A stretch of 64,000 nucleotides of DNA. It comes from Actinomycetota bacterium (GTDB lineage Bacteria; Actinomycetota; Actinomycetes; Actinomycetales; Microbacteriaceae). The stretch covers positions 1-64,000 of the forward strand of contig JAIUPK010000005.1 in the NCBI GenBank assembly GCA_020160915.1, read 5' to 3'. Under the pieces are notes generated by a model, which saw nothing but the letters and a program-made list of their open reading frames with translations, searched no databases and was not told the DNA's origin. Shown here piece by piece: positions 1 to 10,129 of this stretch. How positions within the stretch are numbered: position 1 is the stretch's first letter; each line of letters starts with the position of its first letter. A program made the translations under genes and the position numbers.

Positions 1-1
1 G

Positions 2-355
2 CTGCGCGATCACCTGATTGCGGGCATCCGGAGCGCAGTGCCGTCGGCCATGCTGCGGGGAGACCCGTCAGATCGTCTGCCGGGAAACGTGCACTTCACC
101 TTCCCGGGTTGCGAGGGCGACTCGCTGCTCTATCTGGTGGATGCCGCGGGCTTCAGCGTCTCGACGGGTTCCGCCTGCCGGGCCGGGGTGCCGGAGGCCA
201 GTCACGTGCTGCTCGCGATGGGTCTGTCCGAGCCGGAGGCGCGCGGTGCGCTCCGGTTCACGCTCGGCGACTCGACGACCGTCGAGGAGCTCGATGCGCT
301 CATCGCGGTGCTGCCGGTCGTCGTCACCCGGGCTCGCTCGGCGGGCCTCGCCTAG
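2..355 (+). CDS. Cysteine desulfurase, C-terminal part (cut by window start)
   Basis: The reading frame enters the window already open and ends at the TAG at 353-355, so only about the last 117 residues are visible. The segment GSACRAG, with its Cys codon at 176-178, matches the catalytic-cysteine loop of IscS/NifS PLP-dependent cysteine desulfurases; the N-terminal PLP-lysine domain lies upstream of the window. These enzymes take sulfur from L-cysteine as a persulfide. The next gene is the thiouridylase mnmA, 11 bases downstream, so this enzyme probably supplies sulfur for tRNA 2-thiouridine. Fe-S cluster assembly is a possible second role. The family call is secure; the exact subfamily is not. 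Confidence 0.9.
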   Translation: MRDHLIAGIRSAVPSAMLRGDPSDRLPGNVHFTFPGCEGDSLLYLVDAAGFSVSTGSACRAGVPEASHVLLAMGLSEPEARGALRFTLGDSTTVEELDALIAVLPVVVTRARSAGLA

Positions 356-366
356 GATTGGTACCC

Positions 367-1506
367 ATGCGCGTACTGGCGGCCATGAGCGGGGGAGTGG
401 ACTCCGCCGTCGCCGCCGCGCGCGCGGTCGACGCCGGCCACGACGTCGTGGGAGTGCACCTCGCGCTGAGCCGCAACCCGGGCACGCTGCGCACCGGTGC
501 CCGCGGGTGCTGCACCATCGAGGATTCGATGGATGCCCAGCGCGCGGCCAACATCATCGGCATTCCTTACTACGTATGGGACTTCTCCGAGCGCTTCAAG
601 GCCGACGTGGTCGATGACTTCGTGGCCGAGTACTCCGCCGGACGCACCCCCAACCCGTGCATGCGCTGCAACGAGCGCATCAAGTTCGCCGCCCTCCTCG
701 AGAAGGCGCTCGCGCTCGGCTTCGACGCCGTCGCGACCGGCCACTACGCGACGATCGTGACCGCGGATGACGGCAGCCGCGAGCTGCACCGCGCCGCCGC
801 GTGGGCCAAGGACCAGTCCTACGTGCTCGGTGTGCTCACGGCCGACCAGCTCGCCCACGCCATGTTCCCGCTCGGCGCGACGCCGTCGAAGGCCGAGGTG
901 CGGGCCGAGGCGGCCGCGCGTGGTTTCGCCCTGGCCTCCAAGCCCGACTCGCACGACATCTGTTTCATCCCCGACGGCGACACCCGCGGTTGGCTCGCCG
1001 ACAAGGTGGGTGCCGAGCCGGGCGCGATCCTCGACCGCTCGGGCGCAGTGCTCGGCACGCACGAGGGTGCCGCCGCCTTCACGGTCGGCCAGCGCAAGGG
1101 CATCAATGTGGGTCATCCGACCCCCGACGGTCGTCCGCGCTTCGTGCTCGAGGTGCGTCCGTCGACCAATGAGGTCGTCGTCGGCCCCAGGGAGGCGCTT
1201 GCCCTGCGCGAGCTCGCGGGCGCGCGCTTCAGCTGGGCCGGTCGGGCTCCGGATGACGCCACCACCGAGTTCGCCTGCGAGGTGCAGGTGCGGGCTCACG
1301 CCGACCCGGTGCCGGCCGTGGCGCGGGTCTCGCATCTCGACGGGCTCGATGACCGAGAGCAGGAGCTCGTCGTCACCCCCACCGACCCGATCATCGGGGT
1401 CGCCCCCGGTCAGACGGCGGTGCTCTACGTCGGCACTCGCGTGCTCGGACAGTTCACGATCGACCGCACCGTGAGCGCGGTGCCCCAGCCTTCGCTGGTC
1501 GAGTAG
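367..1506 (+). CDS. mnmA: tRNA-specific 2-thiouridylase MnmA
   Basis: The 379-residue protein thiolates U34 of tRNAs for Lys, Glu and Gln, using ATP and a persulfide relayed from a cysteine desulfurase such as the gene just upstream. The N-terminal ATP-pyrophosphatase P-loop SGGVDS is at residues 8-13. The two catalytic cysteines are visible: Cys98 in NPCMRCN and Cys199 in [10 protein letters not shown]. Cys101 also fits the usual CxxC. The C-terminal half carries the family's beta-barrel region (FTVGQRKG). ATG 367 is chosen because [13 protein letters not shown] starts there; longer in-frame starts overlap the desulfurase. A -10-like TAGGAT (353-358) overlaps the upstream stop codon. The last residues, SLVE, and the stop codon lie inside a dispersed palindromic repeat. 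Confidence 0.96.
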   Translation: MRVLAAMSGGVDSAVAAARAVDAGHDVVGVHLALSRNPGTLRTGARGCCTIEDSMDAQRAANIIGIPYYVWDFSERFKADVVDDFVAEYSAGRTPNPCMRCNERIKFAALLEKALALGFDAVATGHYATIVTADDGSRELHRAAAWAKDQSYVLGVLTADQLAHAMFPLGATPSKAEVRAEAAARGFALASKPDSHDICFIPDGDTRGWLADKVGAEPGAILDRSGAVLGTHEGAAAFTVGQRKGINVGHPTPDGRPRFVLEVRPSTNEVVVGPREALALRELAGARFSWAGRAPDDATTEFACEVQVRAHADPVPAVARVSHLDGLDDREQELVVTPTDPIIGVAPGQTAVLYVGTRVLGQFTIDRTVSAVPQPSLVE

Positions 1507-1529
1507 CGGCGAAGCCGCGTATCGAGACC
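1494..1529. repeat. Palindromic dispersed repeat, copy A, covering the mnmA stop
   Basis: An imperfect palindrome with outer arms GGTCGAGTA and TATCGAGACC and an inner perfect stem GCGGC (1506-1510) / GCCGC (1514-1518) around a GAA loop. The same core (GGTCGAGTA...TATCGAG) recurs at 11.7, 13.4 and 15.0 kb. The mnmA stop codon is the TAG of this element. The RNA hairpin could also act as a terminator, though no U-tract follows. Confidence 0.8.
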
Positions 1530-1547
1530 CAACCCCTCGGCCGATCT

Positions 1548-2408
1548 CTACCCCGCCCGCACCTCGTCGAAGTACTCCACGACGTCGTCCCACAGCGGCC
1601 GCGAACTCTCCCTGAAGTACCCCATGTGGCCGATCGGCCGCGGGATGCCTCGCGCGGCGGGATCGATGTCCACGGGCATCCACAGGGCTGAGACGTAGCC
1701 GGTCATGATGGCGTCGCGCGACTTCGGAGGCGACCACGGGTCGTCGATCGAGTTGGCGACGACCATGGGCGTTCGCACGGCGGCGTAGGTGTCGCGCACG
1801 CCCTCCATCTGCGGGTCGTCGAGCAGGAAGTGCGGAAAGCTGCACCAGCGCTTCCACTGCTTGTAGACGTCGAGGGGCAGGTCCTCGCCCGACATCACGA
1901 GACTCCACGGCAGGTAGCCCATCGCGGCCGAGAGCGCGGGGGCGACGCCGTGCCACATGGTGAGCACGCGCAACTGCTCGAGCCGGGGCATCCAGCCGTG
2001 CCAGCCGGCGCCGGCGCCGAAGGCGTACAGACCCGCCACCTTTTCGTGATTCGGGATGAGCCCGTAGCAGGCTCCACCGTAGGAGTGCCCCACCACGTAG
2101 ACCGGTCGACCCTCGGCCGCCAGGGTGTCGACGGCGGCGGCGAGGTCCCTGTGGGCCCAGTCGGCGTAGTCGACGCGGAAGTCGCGAAGGTTCGGCGGGG
2201 CGCTGCGGCCGATTCCGCGGTAGTCGAGGGTGACGGTCTCGTAGCCCTGGCGCGCGGTGAACTCGGCGAAGCGGCGGTAGAAGCGCTGGGGCACTGCCGT
2301 GGCACCGGCGACGATGATCGACGAGTGCGGTGCGAATGGACCGGAGAACCGGGTGGCGCCGAGCACGTAGCCGTCGTCGGCGACGAGAGTGAAGTCGGTC
2401 GAGCTCAT
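1548..2408 (-). CDS. Alpha/beta hydrolase (COG4757-like)
   Basis: A 286-residue cytoplasmic protein with no signal peptide. The nucleophile elbow GHSYGG lies near residue 105, and the N-terminal strand pattern (VTLDYRGIGRSAPP) and a C-terminal acid/histidine region (IGHMGYF) fit an alpha/beta hydrolase of the type often labelled predicted alpha/beta hydrolase COG4757. The substrate cannot be inferred. It lies 61 bases downstream of a TetR gene on the same strand and may be co-transcribed with it and under its control. ATG 2408 begins directly before the hydrolase-like sequence, and no longer start is needed. Confidence 0.82.
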   Translation of the reverse strand: MSSTDFTLVADDGYVLGATRFSGPFAPHSSIIVAGATAVPQRFYRRFAEFTARQGYETVTLDYRGIGRSAPPNLRDFRVDYADWAHRDLAAAVDTLAAEGRPVYVVGHSYGGACYGLIPNHEKVAGLYAFGAGAGWHGWMPRLEQLRVLTMWHGVAPALSAAMGYLPWSLVMSGEDLPLDVYKQWKRWCSFPHFLLDDPQMEGVRDTYAAVRTPMVVANSIDDPWSPPKSRDAIMTGYVSALWMPVDIDPAARGIPRPIGHMGYFRESSRPLWDDVVEYFDEVRAG

Positions 2409-2469
2409 GCGTGGGCCGCCGTCGACCCCGCGATCAGGCGGCCACCGCGCGCTGCCGACCCCACCGCCC

Positions 2470-3057
2470 TCACGCCGCCACCGCGCGCTGCGCGCGGATC
2501 AGCGCGCCGAGCGTGTCGGTGGCCAGCTGCAACGGCACCACGCTGTTGGCGACGCGAGCCTGAAGCAGTCCGCCCTCGTAGGTCGCCACGATGAGCACGG
2601 CTAGCCCCTCCGCGTGGGGCGTGCCCGCGGATGCCAGTGCCTCGGTCATGCGCGCCCGCAGTTGCGCGAAAGCCCCCGCGAGAGCGGTGCGCACCTCGAC
2701 GTCGGCCGCCGTGGTCTCCAGCGCGATGGTTGCGAGCGGGCATCCGGCCTCGAAGTCGGTCTCGCTGAGGCGCCGGGATGCCGCGCGCACCCACCGCTCG
2801 ATGGCCTCGAGCGGGTCGGGGTACTTCTCGAGCGCGAGGTCGAGCCAGCCGGTGATGATCGCGATCGACTCGTCGATGGAGGCGAGCGCGAGCCCCGTTT
2901 TGCCGTCGGGGAAGTGGTGGTACAGCACGCCCTTGGGCGCGCCCGCCTCGCGCAGCACGTCGCTGATTCCGGTGCCGTGCAGGCCGCGGCGCTGGAGCCC
3001 GTCGGTCATCGCCGAGACGAGTCGTTGTTTGGTGCCGGGCGTGTGCTGTTCGGGCAT
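2470..3057 (-). CDS. TetR/AcrR family regulator (LmrA/YxaF-like)
   Basis: A 195-residue regulator. The N-terminal helix-turn-helix reads GTGISDVLREAGAPKGVLYHHF, typical of TetR, and the C-terminal part resembles the LmrA/YxaF branch (GKTGLALASIDES, CPLATIALE). ATG 3057 is preferred over an in-frame GTG at 3063 because a -10 hexamer TAGATT (complement of 3064-3069) sits exactly six bases upstream, giving a leaderless transcript. A perfect palindrome directly upstream of that hexamer suggests autorepression. The downstream hydrolase is the likely co-regulated gene. The ligand is unknown. Confidence 0.9.
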   Translation of the reverse strand: MPEQHTPGTKQRLVSAMTDGLQRRGLHGTGISDVLREAGAPKGVLYHHFPDGKTGLALASIDESIAIITGWLDLALEKYPDPLEAIERWVRAASRRLSETDFEAGCPLATIALETTAADVEVRTALAGAFAQLRARMTEALASAGTPHAEGLAVLIVATYEGGLLQARVANSVVPLQLATDTLGALIRAQRAVAA

Positions 3058-3069
3058 CCCCACAATCTA

Positions 3070-3085
3070 TAGACCGGTCGGTCTA
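3070..3085. promoter_or_regulatory. Probable TetR operator
   Basis: TAGACCGGTCGGTCTA: arms TAGACC and GGTCTA around a 4-base centre. It abuts the -10 of the TetR gene and resembles, from memory, the operators of LmrA/YxaF-type TetR regulators. Binding by the adjacent TetR is inferred. Confidence 0.75.
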
Positions 3086-3162
3086 GAACGCAAGCGCTGA
3101 GCCCGCCCGAGTTCACTCATTGCCCCTGCCGCTGGGCTGCGCCGCGTCCCTAGACTGTGCGC

Positions 3163-4530
3163 ATGCGAATCCGGCTCACACTTGCTGCGACGCTGGCCGT
3201 CGCGCTGGTGGCGTCGCTCGCCGGTTGCACGCCCAACAAGCCGGGCTTGGCGACCGACTGGCTCGCGGGCCAGCAGGGAGTCACCGATGTGCAGGTCATG
3301 GCCGACCACTCCGACGCGTTCGTGAGCACGGGCATCATCCGCGGTGAACTCTCGCCCGACCTCGACGAGGCGGGCCTGGCTCGGCTTGTCGACTCGGTGC
3401 AGTCCTACCTTGTTGACCACGGCGAGGTGGGCGTGCGGCTCGGGCGCAACGGCCTCGACTTCACCGTCGCCGAGGATGACGCGGCAGTCGCCCGATCGAT
3501 CGACCTCTGGAACGAGGCATCCCAGGTCGACGGCATCGCGAACGGGGTCGTCACCACCTACGACCAGGCGGACAGCATCGTTCACGTGCGCGCGCTACGT
3601 GAGGACGCCGTGGGCGTCTACCGTGCCCTGGCACCTGCCGACGCGACGCTCGAAGTGGAGGCGCTGCGCACATCAGGTGACATCGCCTACGACCTCGAAC
3701 AGGACGACTTCTTCGGCTCCGACATCGAGAACCGGCTCTCGGTGGCCATCCATCGGGACGCCGCCTGCACGCCCACGCGAACGCAGGTCGCTCTGGCCGA
3801 GGGGTTCGTGGGCCGTGACGACATCGACGGAGCCCAGTTGCGGCTGTGCGACGGCTTCGACGTGTACTTCGCGCTCGCGGCATCCCTCGCCAGGGTCGTG
3901 CCTGACCTCAGGGCCGAGCTCGAAGGTGCTGGCCTCGATCAGTTCCCGGTGTGGGCGCGCCAGGCGTTCGACGCGTACCCCGACGGCCGCTCCGTTGCGG
4001 TGACGCCGGGTGACCCAGGCGCGCTCGCGGTCATCGACGTGTTCGAGACGGTGGGAGCCCCACCGGCCTACTTCGAACTCACCCCGGAGCGCGTACTCAC
4101 GGTCACCGAATACGGCACGCCGGTCGCCGATCTGCTGACGCTCGTGTCCGGGTCGCCGGTGGCGGCGAGCCTCCCGATCGTCTCGCTCGAGGGCACGGAT
4201 GTCGCCATCTCCGGCACCCTCGCCGAGCTGCCCACCACCCTGGCTCAAGCCGTCGCGCTCGCGGGCACCAGCGGACAGTACGGTGGCATCGAACTCTCGC
4301 CGACGACCGGCAGCGTCACGCTCGAATCGCCCGTGGCCACCGATCCGGATGTCGCCACCGCCGCCGCAGACCTGCGCGCGTCGGGCGCGTGGCAGGGCAG
4401 GGTGTTCACGGTGATCTACCTGAGCACTCAGCTGAGCATCACCGACGGGGTCGCCACGGTCGGCGACCCGAACTACACCGACGGGCACGTGGTGCAGGGC
4501 TTCGTCGACGCGTGGAACGCTGCGGGCTGA
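3163..4530 (+). CDS. Predicted lipoprotein of unknown function
   Basis: A 455-residue protein with a lipoprotein signal peptide: a basic start (MRIRLT), a hydrophobic stretch and the lipobox LAGC with Cys22. The mature part is acidic, Ala/Val/Asp-rich, with no motif that I recognise and no later membrane segment, so it should be anchored on the outer face of the membrane. ATG 3163 is chosen over an in-frame GTG at 3157 because TAGACT (3151-3156) lies six bases before it as a leaderless -10. It is divergent from the TetR gene and upstream of ligA. Length and repeats of alternating strands and helices hint at a ligand-binding or spore-germination-like exported protein, but this is only a guess. 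Confidence 0.8.
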   Translation: MRIRLTLAATLAVALVASLAGCTPNKPGLATDWLAGQQGVTDVQVMADHSDAFVSTGIIRGELSPDLDEAGLARLVDSVQSYLVDHGEVGVRLGRNGLDFTVAEDDAAVARSIDLWNEASQVDGIANGVVTTYDQADSIVHVRALREDAVGVYRALAPADATLEVEALRTSGDIAYDLEQDDFFGSDIENRLSVAIHRDAACTPTRTQVALAEGFVGRDDIDGAQLRLCDGFDVYFALAASLARVVPDLRAELEGAGLDQFPVWARQAFDAYPDGRSVAVTPGDPGALAVIDVFETVGAPPAYFELTPERVLTVTEYGTPVADLLTLVSGSPVAASLPIVSLEGTDVAISGTLAELPTTLAQAVALAGTSGQYGGIELSPTTGSVTLESPVATDPDVATAAADLRASGAWQGRVFTVIYLSTQLSITDGVATVGDPNYTDGHVVQGFVDAWNAAG

Positions 4531-4537
4531 GCTGAGC

Positions 4538-4566
4538 GGGGCTGGGCTGGGCTGGGCTGGGCTGGG
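4538..4566 (+). repeat. GCTGG pentanucleotide repeat with G-quadruplex pattern
   Basis: Five GCTGG units (4541-4565) follow a GGGG. Read on the + strand this gives six G-runs of three or more separated by CT, a canonical G-quadruplex pattern. It lies between the lipoprotein stop and the ligA promoter. Confidence 0.8.
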
Positions 4567-4611
4567 TGCCGTGCGCGAGCTCCCGCCGGGGCGCCGGTCG
4601 GTGGTGCTGCC

Positions 4612-6975
<2,364 letters not shown>

Positions 6976-7351
6976 TCGGCTGTTAGTCGGGGCACATAGG
7001 GGGCCGCCCCGCATCTCGGAAACAAGCTCGGCTTTCCCATCTAATCTAGGTCGTGAGCTGACCCCCATCCCGGTAGTCGTACCGTTCTACCCACCGCACG
7101 GTGCACCCCGGTCGCGGCGCAAAGTCTCTGCGTGTTGACGCGGCAATTGCGCATTTCGAAGCACAATGCCTCAATCACCAGCACTTTTCGCACGAATGCT
7201 GCGTTCTGAAGGGTTGTCGTTTTCCGAACAATTTCCCCATCCTTAACACACTTGTCCCCCATACGGGGCGTTCTATCCCCTACGATGGGGGGTGCAATGA
7301 CGTGATCTGGGGTGGGCGGGCCACATCGTTGCGCGAGGGGATTGGCCCGAA
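6976..7351. other. AT-richer intergenic region with hairpins
   Basis: 376 bases without a convincing gene, clearly less GC-rich than the surroundings between about 7130 and 7290. A GC stem CGGGGC (6988-6993) / GCCCCG (7006-7011) just past ligA might terminate it weakly. A nested hairpin pairs CCCCCAT (7256-7262) with ATGGGGG (7285-7291) and, inside, GGGG (7265-7268) with CCCC (7277-7280). It ends about 60 bases before the TTG start of the next gene, so it may be a regulatory leader. Confidence 0.5.
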
Positions 7352-8971
7352 TTGCTGTTTGACGTCACAGCTGTTCTAACAACCTCGGCGGCACTGGGTT
7401 CCGTCGCCGAGGCCTTCGGTGTGCACGAAATCGCCCGGTACGCGACATCCATCTCCACTCAGGAGAACGTGCCGGCACCGCTCTCGCTCACCACGATCAC
7501 CCTGGCGGCCGCCGGTGGTGCGGGCTCCGGCGGAACGGTGTCTGACCGTGCGGGATCCACCTTTGCGGGATCCACCTTTGCGGGATCCGCCTTTGCGGGA
7601 TCTGACCTCGTGGCTTCCGAGCTCCCTGGGCTGCCGCCGCAGCCGTTCATCGGCCCCGTGCCGCCGGAATCGGTCGGGGCGACCACGCTGGGTATCTCCG
7701 GCGCCGCGACCAGTCTGGCCAGCGCGACCGCTGCAACCACCCTGGGCAGCGCGACCGCCGCGACCACCTTGGGCAGTGCGACCTCCGCGACCACCCTCGG
7801 CACCGCACCCACCGGCCGCGACGGAGCGATCGGTTCCCCCGCCGAGGTCGTCAAGGGCACCCAGCTTCTCGGCCAGATCGCCCTGCTGCCGGTCGGCCAG
7901 ATCGACCAGTTCGTTCGCGACAATCCCGAGGCCATCGCCTCACTCATCGGTAACCCGCCGCGGTCGCAGGACGTCGCGCTGTGGTGGGGATCCATGGGGC
8001 TCGACGCCCGCAACGCCCTGCGAATTGCCACCCCGCAACTCGTCGGAAACCTCGACGGCATCCCCTATCAGGTGCGCGATCTCGCCAACCGCTCGGTGCT
8101 CACCTCCACCATGCGGGGCCTCGACTACACGATCCGCACGGAGCTCGGCCGCACCGCTGTCGAGAAGGCGAAGCTTCAACTGTCGATGCTCAAGTCGATC
8201 TCGAATGCGCTGGGTGACGCATCCGGAAACACCAACCGCACGCTCATGAGCCTGGACGTCACAGGCCAGGGGCGTGCGGCCATCATCGTCGGTGACCTGG
8301 AGACCGCCGACTACATCACCTACATGGTGCCCGGCATGTTCTTCACCATCGAGGGCCAGATGGTCTATTGGACGGATGCCGCGGCCCGGCTGCGCGACGA
8401 GCAGCAGTCGTGGCTGGCGCACTACGGCGACACCACGAGCACCGTTGCCACCGTGGCGTGGATCGGTTACCACACCCCCAACCTCACCAATGTGGGCAGC
8501 CTCGAGAACGCCGAAGAGGGTCGGGACTCGCTCGCCCGGTCGATCGAGGGCTTGCAGACGCTGAGATCGGCGTCGGAGCCCTACGTCACGATCGTCGGGC
8601 ACTCCTACGGGTCAACCGCCGCGCTGATGGCACTCACCGAGTACGACTTCGAGGTGGATGCGCTGGCGGTCGTCGGTTCGCCGGGCAGCGCCGCGCAGTC
8701 GGTGCGTCAGCTCCACGTGAAGAACGGCAACGTCTTCGTGGGTAAGGCCCAGTGGGATCCGGTGCCCAACAGCGCGTTCTTCGGCAGCGAGCCGGGCTCG
8801 GCGTCGTACGGTGCGACGACGTTCGGAACCGATGGTGGTACCGACCCGTTGACGGGCCAGACGATGTTGAGGTCGTTCTTCCACATCGAGTACTTCAGTC
8901 CCGCAACCGAGTCGCTGCGCAACCTTGCGCTCATCGGCATCGGTCACGGCGACGACGTGACGCCGCAGTAG
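7352..8971 (+). CDS. DUF1023-type alpha/beta hydrolase
   Basis: A 539-residue protein whose C-terminal half (about residues 300-535) matches the actinobacterial DUF1023 alpha/beta hydrolase family: a GHSYGS nucleophile elbow, VGSPGS, the WDPVP segment and a terminal GHGDDV. The N-terminal part holds two low-complexity repeat tracts (GSTFA units and SATAATTLG units), probably a flexible linker or surface stalk. No classical signal peptide is apparent. The start must be TTG 7352 because an in-frame stop lies at 7298-7300 and no ATG or GTG intervenes; GAGGGG at 7335-7340 is the likely ribosome site, with long spacing. Substrate unknown. Confidence 0.85.
   Translation: MLFDVTAVLTTSAALGSVAEAFGVHEIARYATSISTQENVPAPLSLTTITLAAAGGAGSGGTVSDRAGSTFAGSTFAGSAFAGSDLVASELPGLPPQPFIGPVPPESVGATTLGISGAATSLASATAATTLGSATAATTLGSATSATTLGTAPTGRDGAIGSPAEVVKGTQLLGQIALLPVGQIDQFVRDNPEAIASLIGNPPRSQDVALWWGSMGLDARNALRIATPQLVGNLDGIPYQVRDLANRSVLTSTMRGLDYTIRTELGRTAVEKAKLQLSMLKSISNALGDASGNTNRTLMSLDVTGQGRAAIIVGDLETADYITYMVPGMFFTIEGQMVYWTDAAARLRDEQQSWLAHYGDTTSTVATVAWIGYHTPNLTNVGSLENAEEGRDSLARSIEGLQTLRSASEPYVTIVGHSYGSTAALMALTEYDFEVDALAVVGSPGSAAQSVRQLHVKNGNVFVGKAQWDPVPNSAFFGSEPGSASYGATTFGTDGGTDPLTGQTMLRSFFHIEYFSPATESLRNLALIGIGHGDDVTPQ
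7553..7606 (+). repeat. 15-bp in-frame tandem repeat (GSTFA)
   Basis: Three copies of GGATCCACCTTTGCG or a one-base variant (7553-7597) plus the start of a fourth, inside the DUF1023 gene. The unit is a multiple of three, so copy changes keep the frame. Confidence 0.9.
7721..7801 (+). repeat. 27-bp in-frame tandem repeat (SATAATTLG)
   Basis: Three consecutive 27-bp units coding for SATAATTLG, SATAATTLG and SATSATTLG, with scattered silent differences between the units. It forms the Ala/Thr-rich linker of the DUF1023 protein. Confidence 0.9.
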
Positions 8972-9002
8972 CGAGGAATTCGCCGCGCGCACCGTCGCGC
9001 CG

Positions 9003-9239
9003 TCGACGCCGCCTCCCTCGGTCGCGGGCCTCCCGCCGTGGCCGCCCTTGGCCTCCCGCCGTGACCGCCCGCCGTGACTGCCCCTGCTTCCTGCCCCGCG
9101 GCCACCCGTCGTGGCCACCTCCCGGCCTCCCGCCGTGGCCGCCTCCCGCATTGGCCGCCTCCCGCGCCCGCCCCCACCGGGCGTGCCCCCGCCGCCCCCG
9201 CCCCCCGCACTGGGCGTGCCCCCGTGCCGCCCGGCCGGG
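9003..9239. repeat. Degenerate low-complexity repeat region
   Basis: This intergenic stretch (the gene gap runs 8972-9270) is built of imperfect copies of CCTCCCGCCGTGGCCGC and then of GGGCGTGCCCCCG. On the + strand it is strikingly poor in A. No credible start, ribosome site or domain was found in any frame. It looks like expanded repeat DNA between two unrelated genes. Confidence 0.7.
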
Positions 9240-9270
9240 CTAACCTTGCCGCTGGCAATGGGGGTTGCAG

Positions 9271-9753
9271 ATGCGCGCAGGCATGGCCAGCCGGGGGAGG
9301 CTGGCACGAGCGGGGATGGTGGTTGCACTGGCGTGCGCCGCGGCATCCCTCACCGGGTGCGCTGTTGCGGCCGCGACGGCGGACGAGGCGCACCGCGACT
9401 TCGCGGGAGTCCTCGTCACGACCCAGGAACTGGTGGGTCGCGACTGGGAGGTGCGGGACGACCCGGATTCGCGAGCCTGCGCCAACTCCCACGGCGTTGC
9501 GGGCCTGCAGGCTCCCGCACTCAGGGTCGCGGCCGGGGCGTCGCGGGCTGGGTCGGCCGATGCCGCACGAGCCGTTGCCGAACAGTGGACCGCTCTCGGA
9601 TATGAGGTGACGCAGACGCCCACGCTCGCCGGCCCTGACGTGGTCGAGGTGCAGGCTCGCGGCGATGAGGGGGAGTACCTGATCTTCCGGGCGAGCGACC
9701 AAGCGATGACTCTTCAGGGTGAGAGCGCCTGTGTGGCTTCGGCTGAGCGCTGA
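9271..9753 (+). CDS. Small predicted lipoprotein
   Basis: A 160-residue protein with a basic N-terminus, a hydrophobic segment and the lipobox LTGC (Cys30). The mature domain (about 125 residues) has Trp/Tyr-containing strands such as ELVGRDWEVRDDP and one Cys near each end (CANSHG, ESACVAS) that could form a disulfide. It resembles small actinobacterial lipoproteins of unknown function. ATG 9271 has GGGGG (9260-9264) six bases upstream; ATG 9283 is possible. It precedes gatC by 76 bases, and gatC has its own promoter, so no functional link is implied. Confidence 0.75.
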   Translation: MRAGMASRGRLARAGMVVALACAAASLTGCAVAAATADEAHRDFAGVLVTTQELVGRDWEVRDDPDSRACANSHGVAGLQAPALRVAAGASRAGSADAARAVAEQWTALGYEVTQTPTLAGPDVVEVQARGDEGEYLIFRASDQAMTLQGESACVASAER

Positions 9754-9817
9754 GCCGCAAGCGTGACCCCAACGCGAGAGCGCGTTACCAGTGTGACCTC
9801 GGCGCGGGAGCGCCCCG

Positions 9818-9823
9818 TAGAAT
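9818..9823 (+). promoter_or_regulatory. -10 element of gatC (leaderless)
   Basis: TAGAAT, six bases before GTG 9830. The gatB gene has the identical hexamer and spacing at 15119-15124. Confidence 0.65.
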
Positions 9824-9829
9824 TGCCCG

Positions 9830-10129
9830 GTGTCTGAAATCACCCCTGACGTGGTCACCCATCTTGCCTCCCTCGCACGCATCGCGCTGACCGACGAGGA
9901 GATCCAGACCCTCACTGGCGAGCTCGGCGCGATCGTGGACTCGGTGGCGAAGGTCAGCGAAGTCGCGACGCCCGACGTGCCGGCCACTAGCCACCCGATC
10001 CCGCTCGTCAACGTCTACCGTGACGACGTGCCCGGCGTGACGCTCACGACCGAGCAGGCGCTCGCCGGAGCTCCCGAGCACGACGGCAGTCGTTTCCAGG
10101 TGAGCGCGATTCTGGGGGAGGAGCAGTGA
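9830..10129 (+). CDS. gatC: Asp/Glu-tRNA amidotransferase subunit C
   Basis: A 99-residue protein matching GatC throughout: [21 protein letters not shown] near the N-terminus and the C-terminal NVYRDDVPG segment. GatC bridges GatA and GatB in the complex that amidates Glu-tRNA(Gln) and Asp-tRNA(Asn). GTG 9830 follows a leaderless -10. It overlaps gatA by four bases (GTGA), so the two are translationally coupled. gatB is not in this operon; it lies 3.5 kb away with its own promoter. Confidence 0.96.
   Translation: MSEITPDVVTHLASLARIALTDEEIQTLTGELGAIVDSVAKVSEVATPDVPATSHPIPLVNVYRDDVPGVTLTTEQALAGAPEHDGSRFQVSAILGEEQ

Noticed and set aside
352-1956. Long open frame on the minus strand across mnmA and the hydrolase
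   Set aside because: Antisense to two well-supported genes in a GC-rich genome; Arg-rich, without domain or ribosome site.
7041-7379. Small open frames on both strands in the gap after ligA
   Set aside because: Short, no ribosome site at a useful distance, no similarity to known families, and they overlap a hairpin-rich leader.
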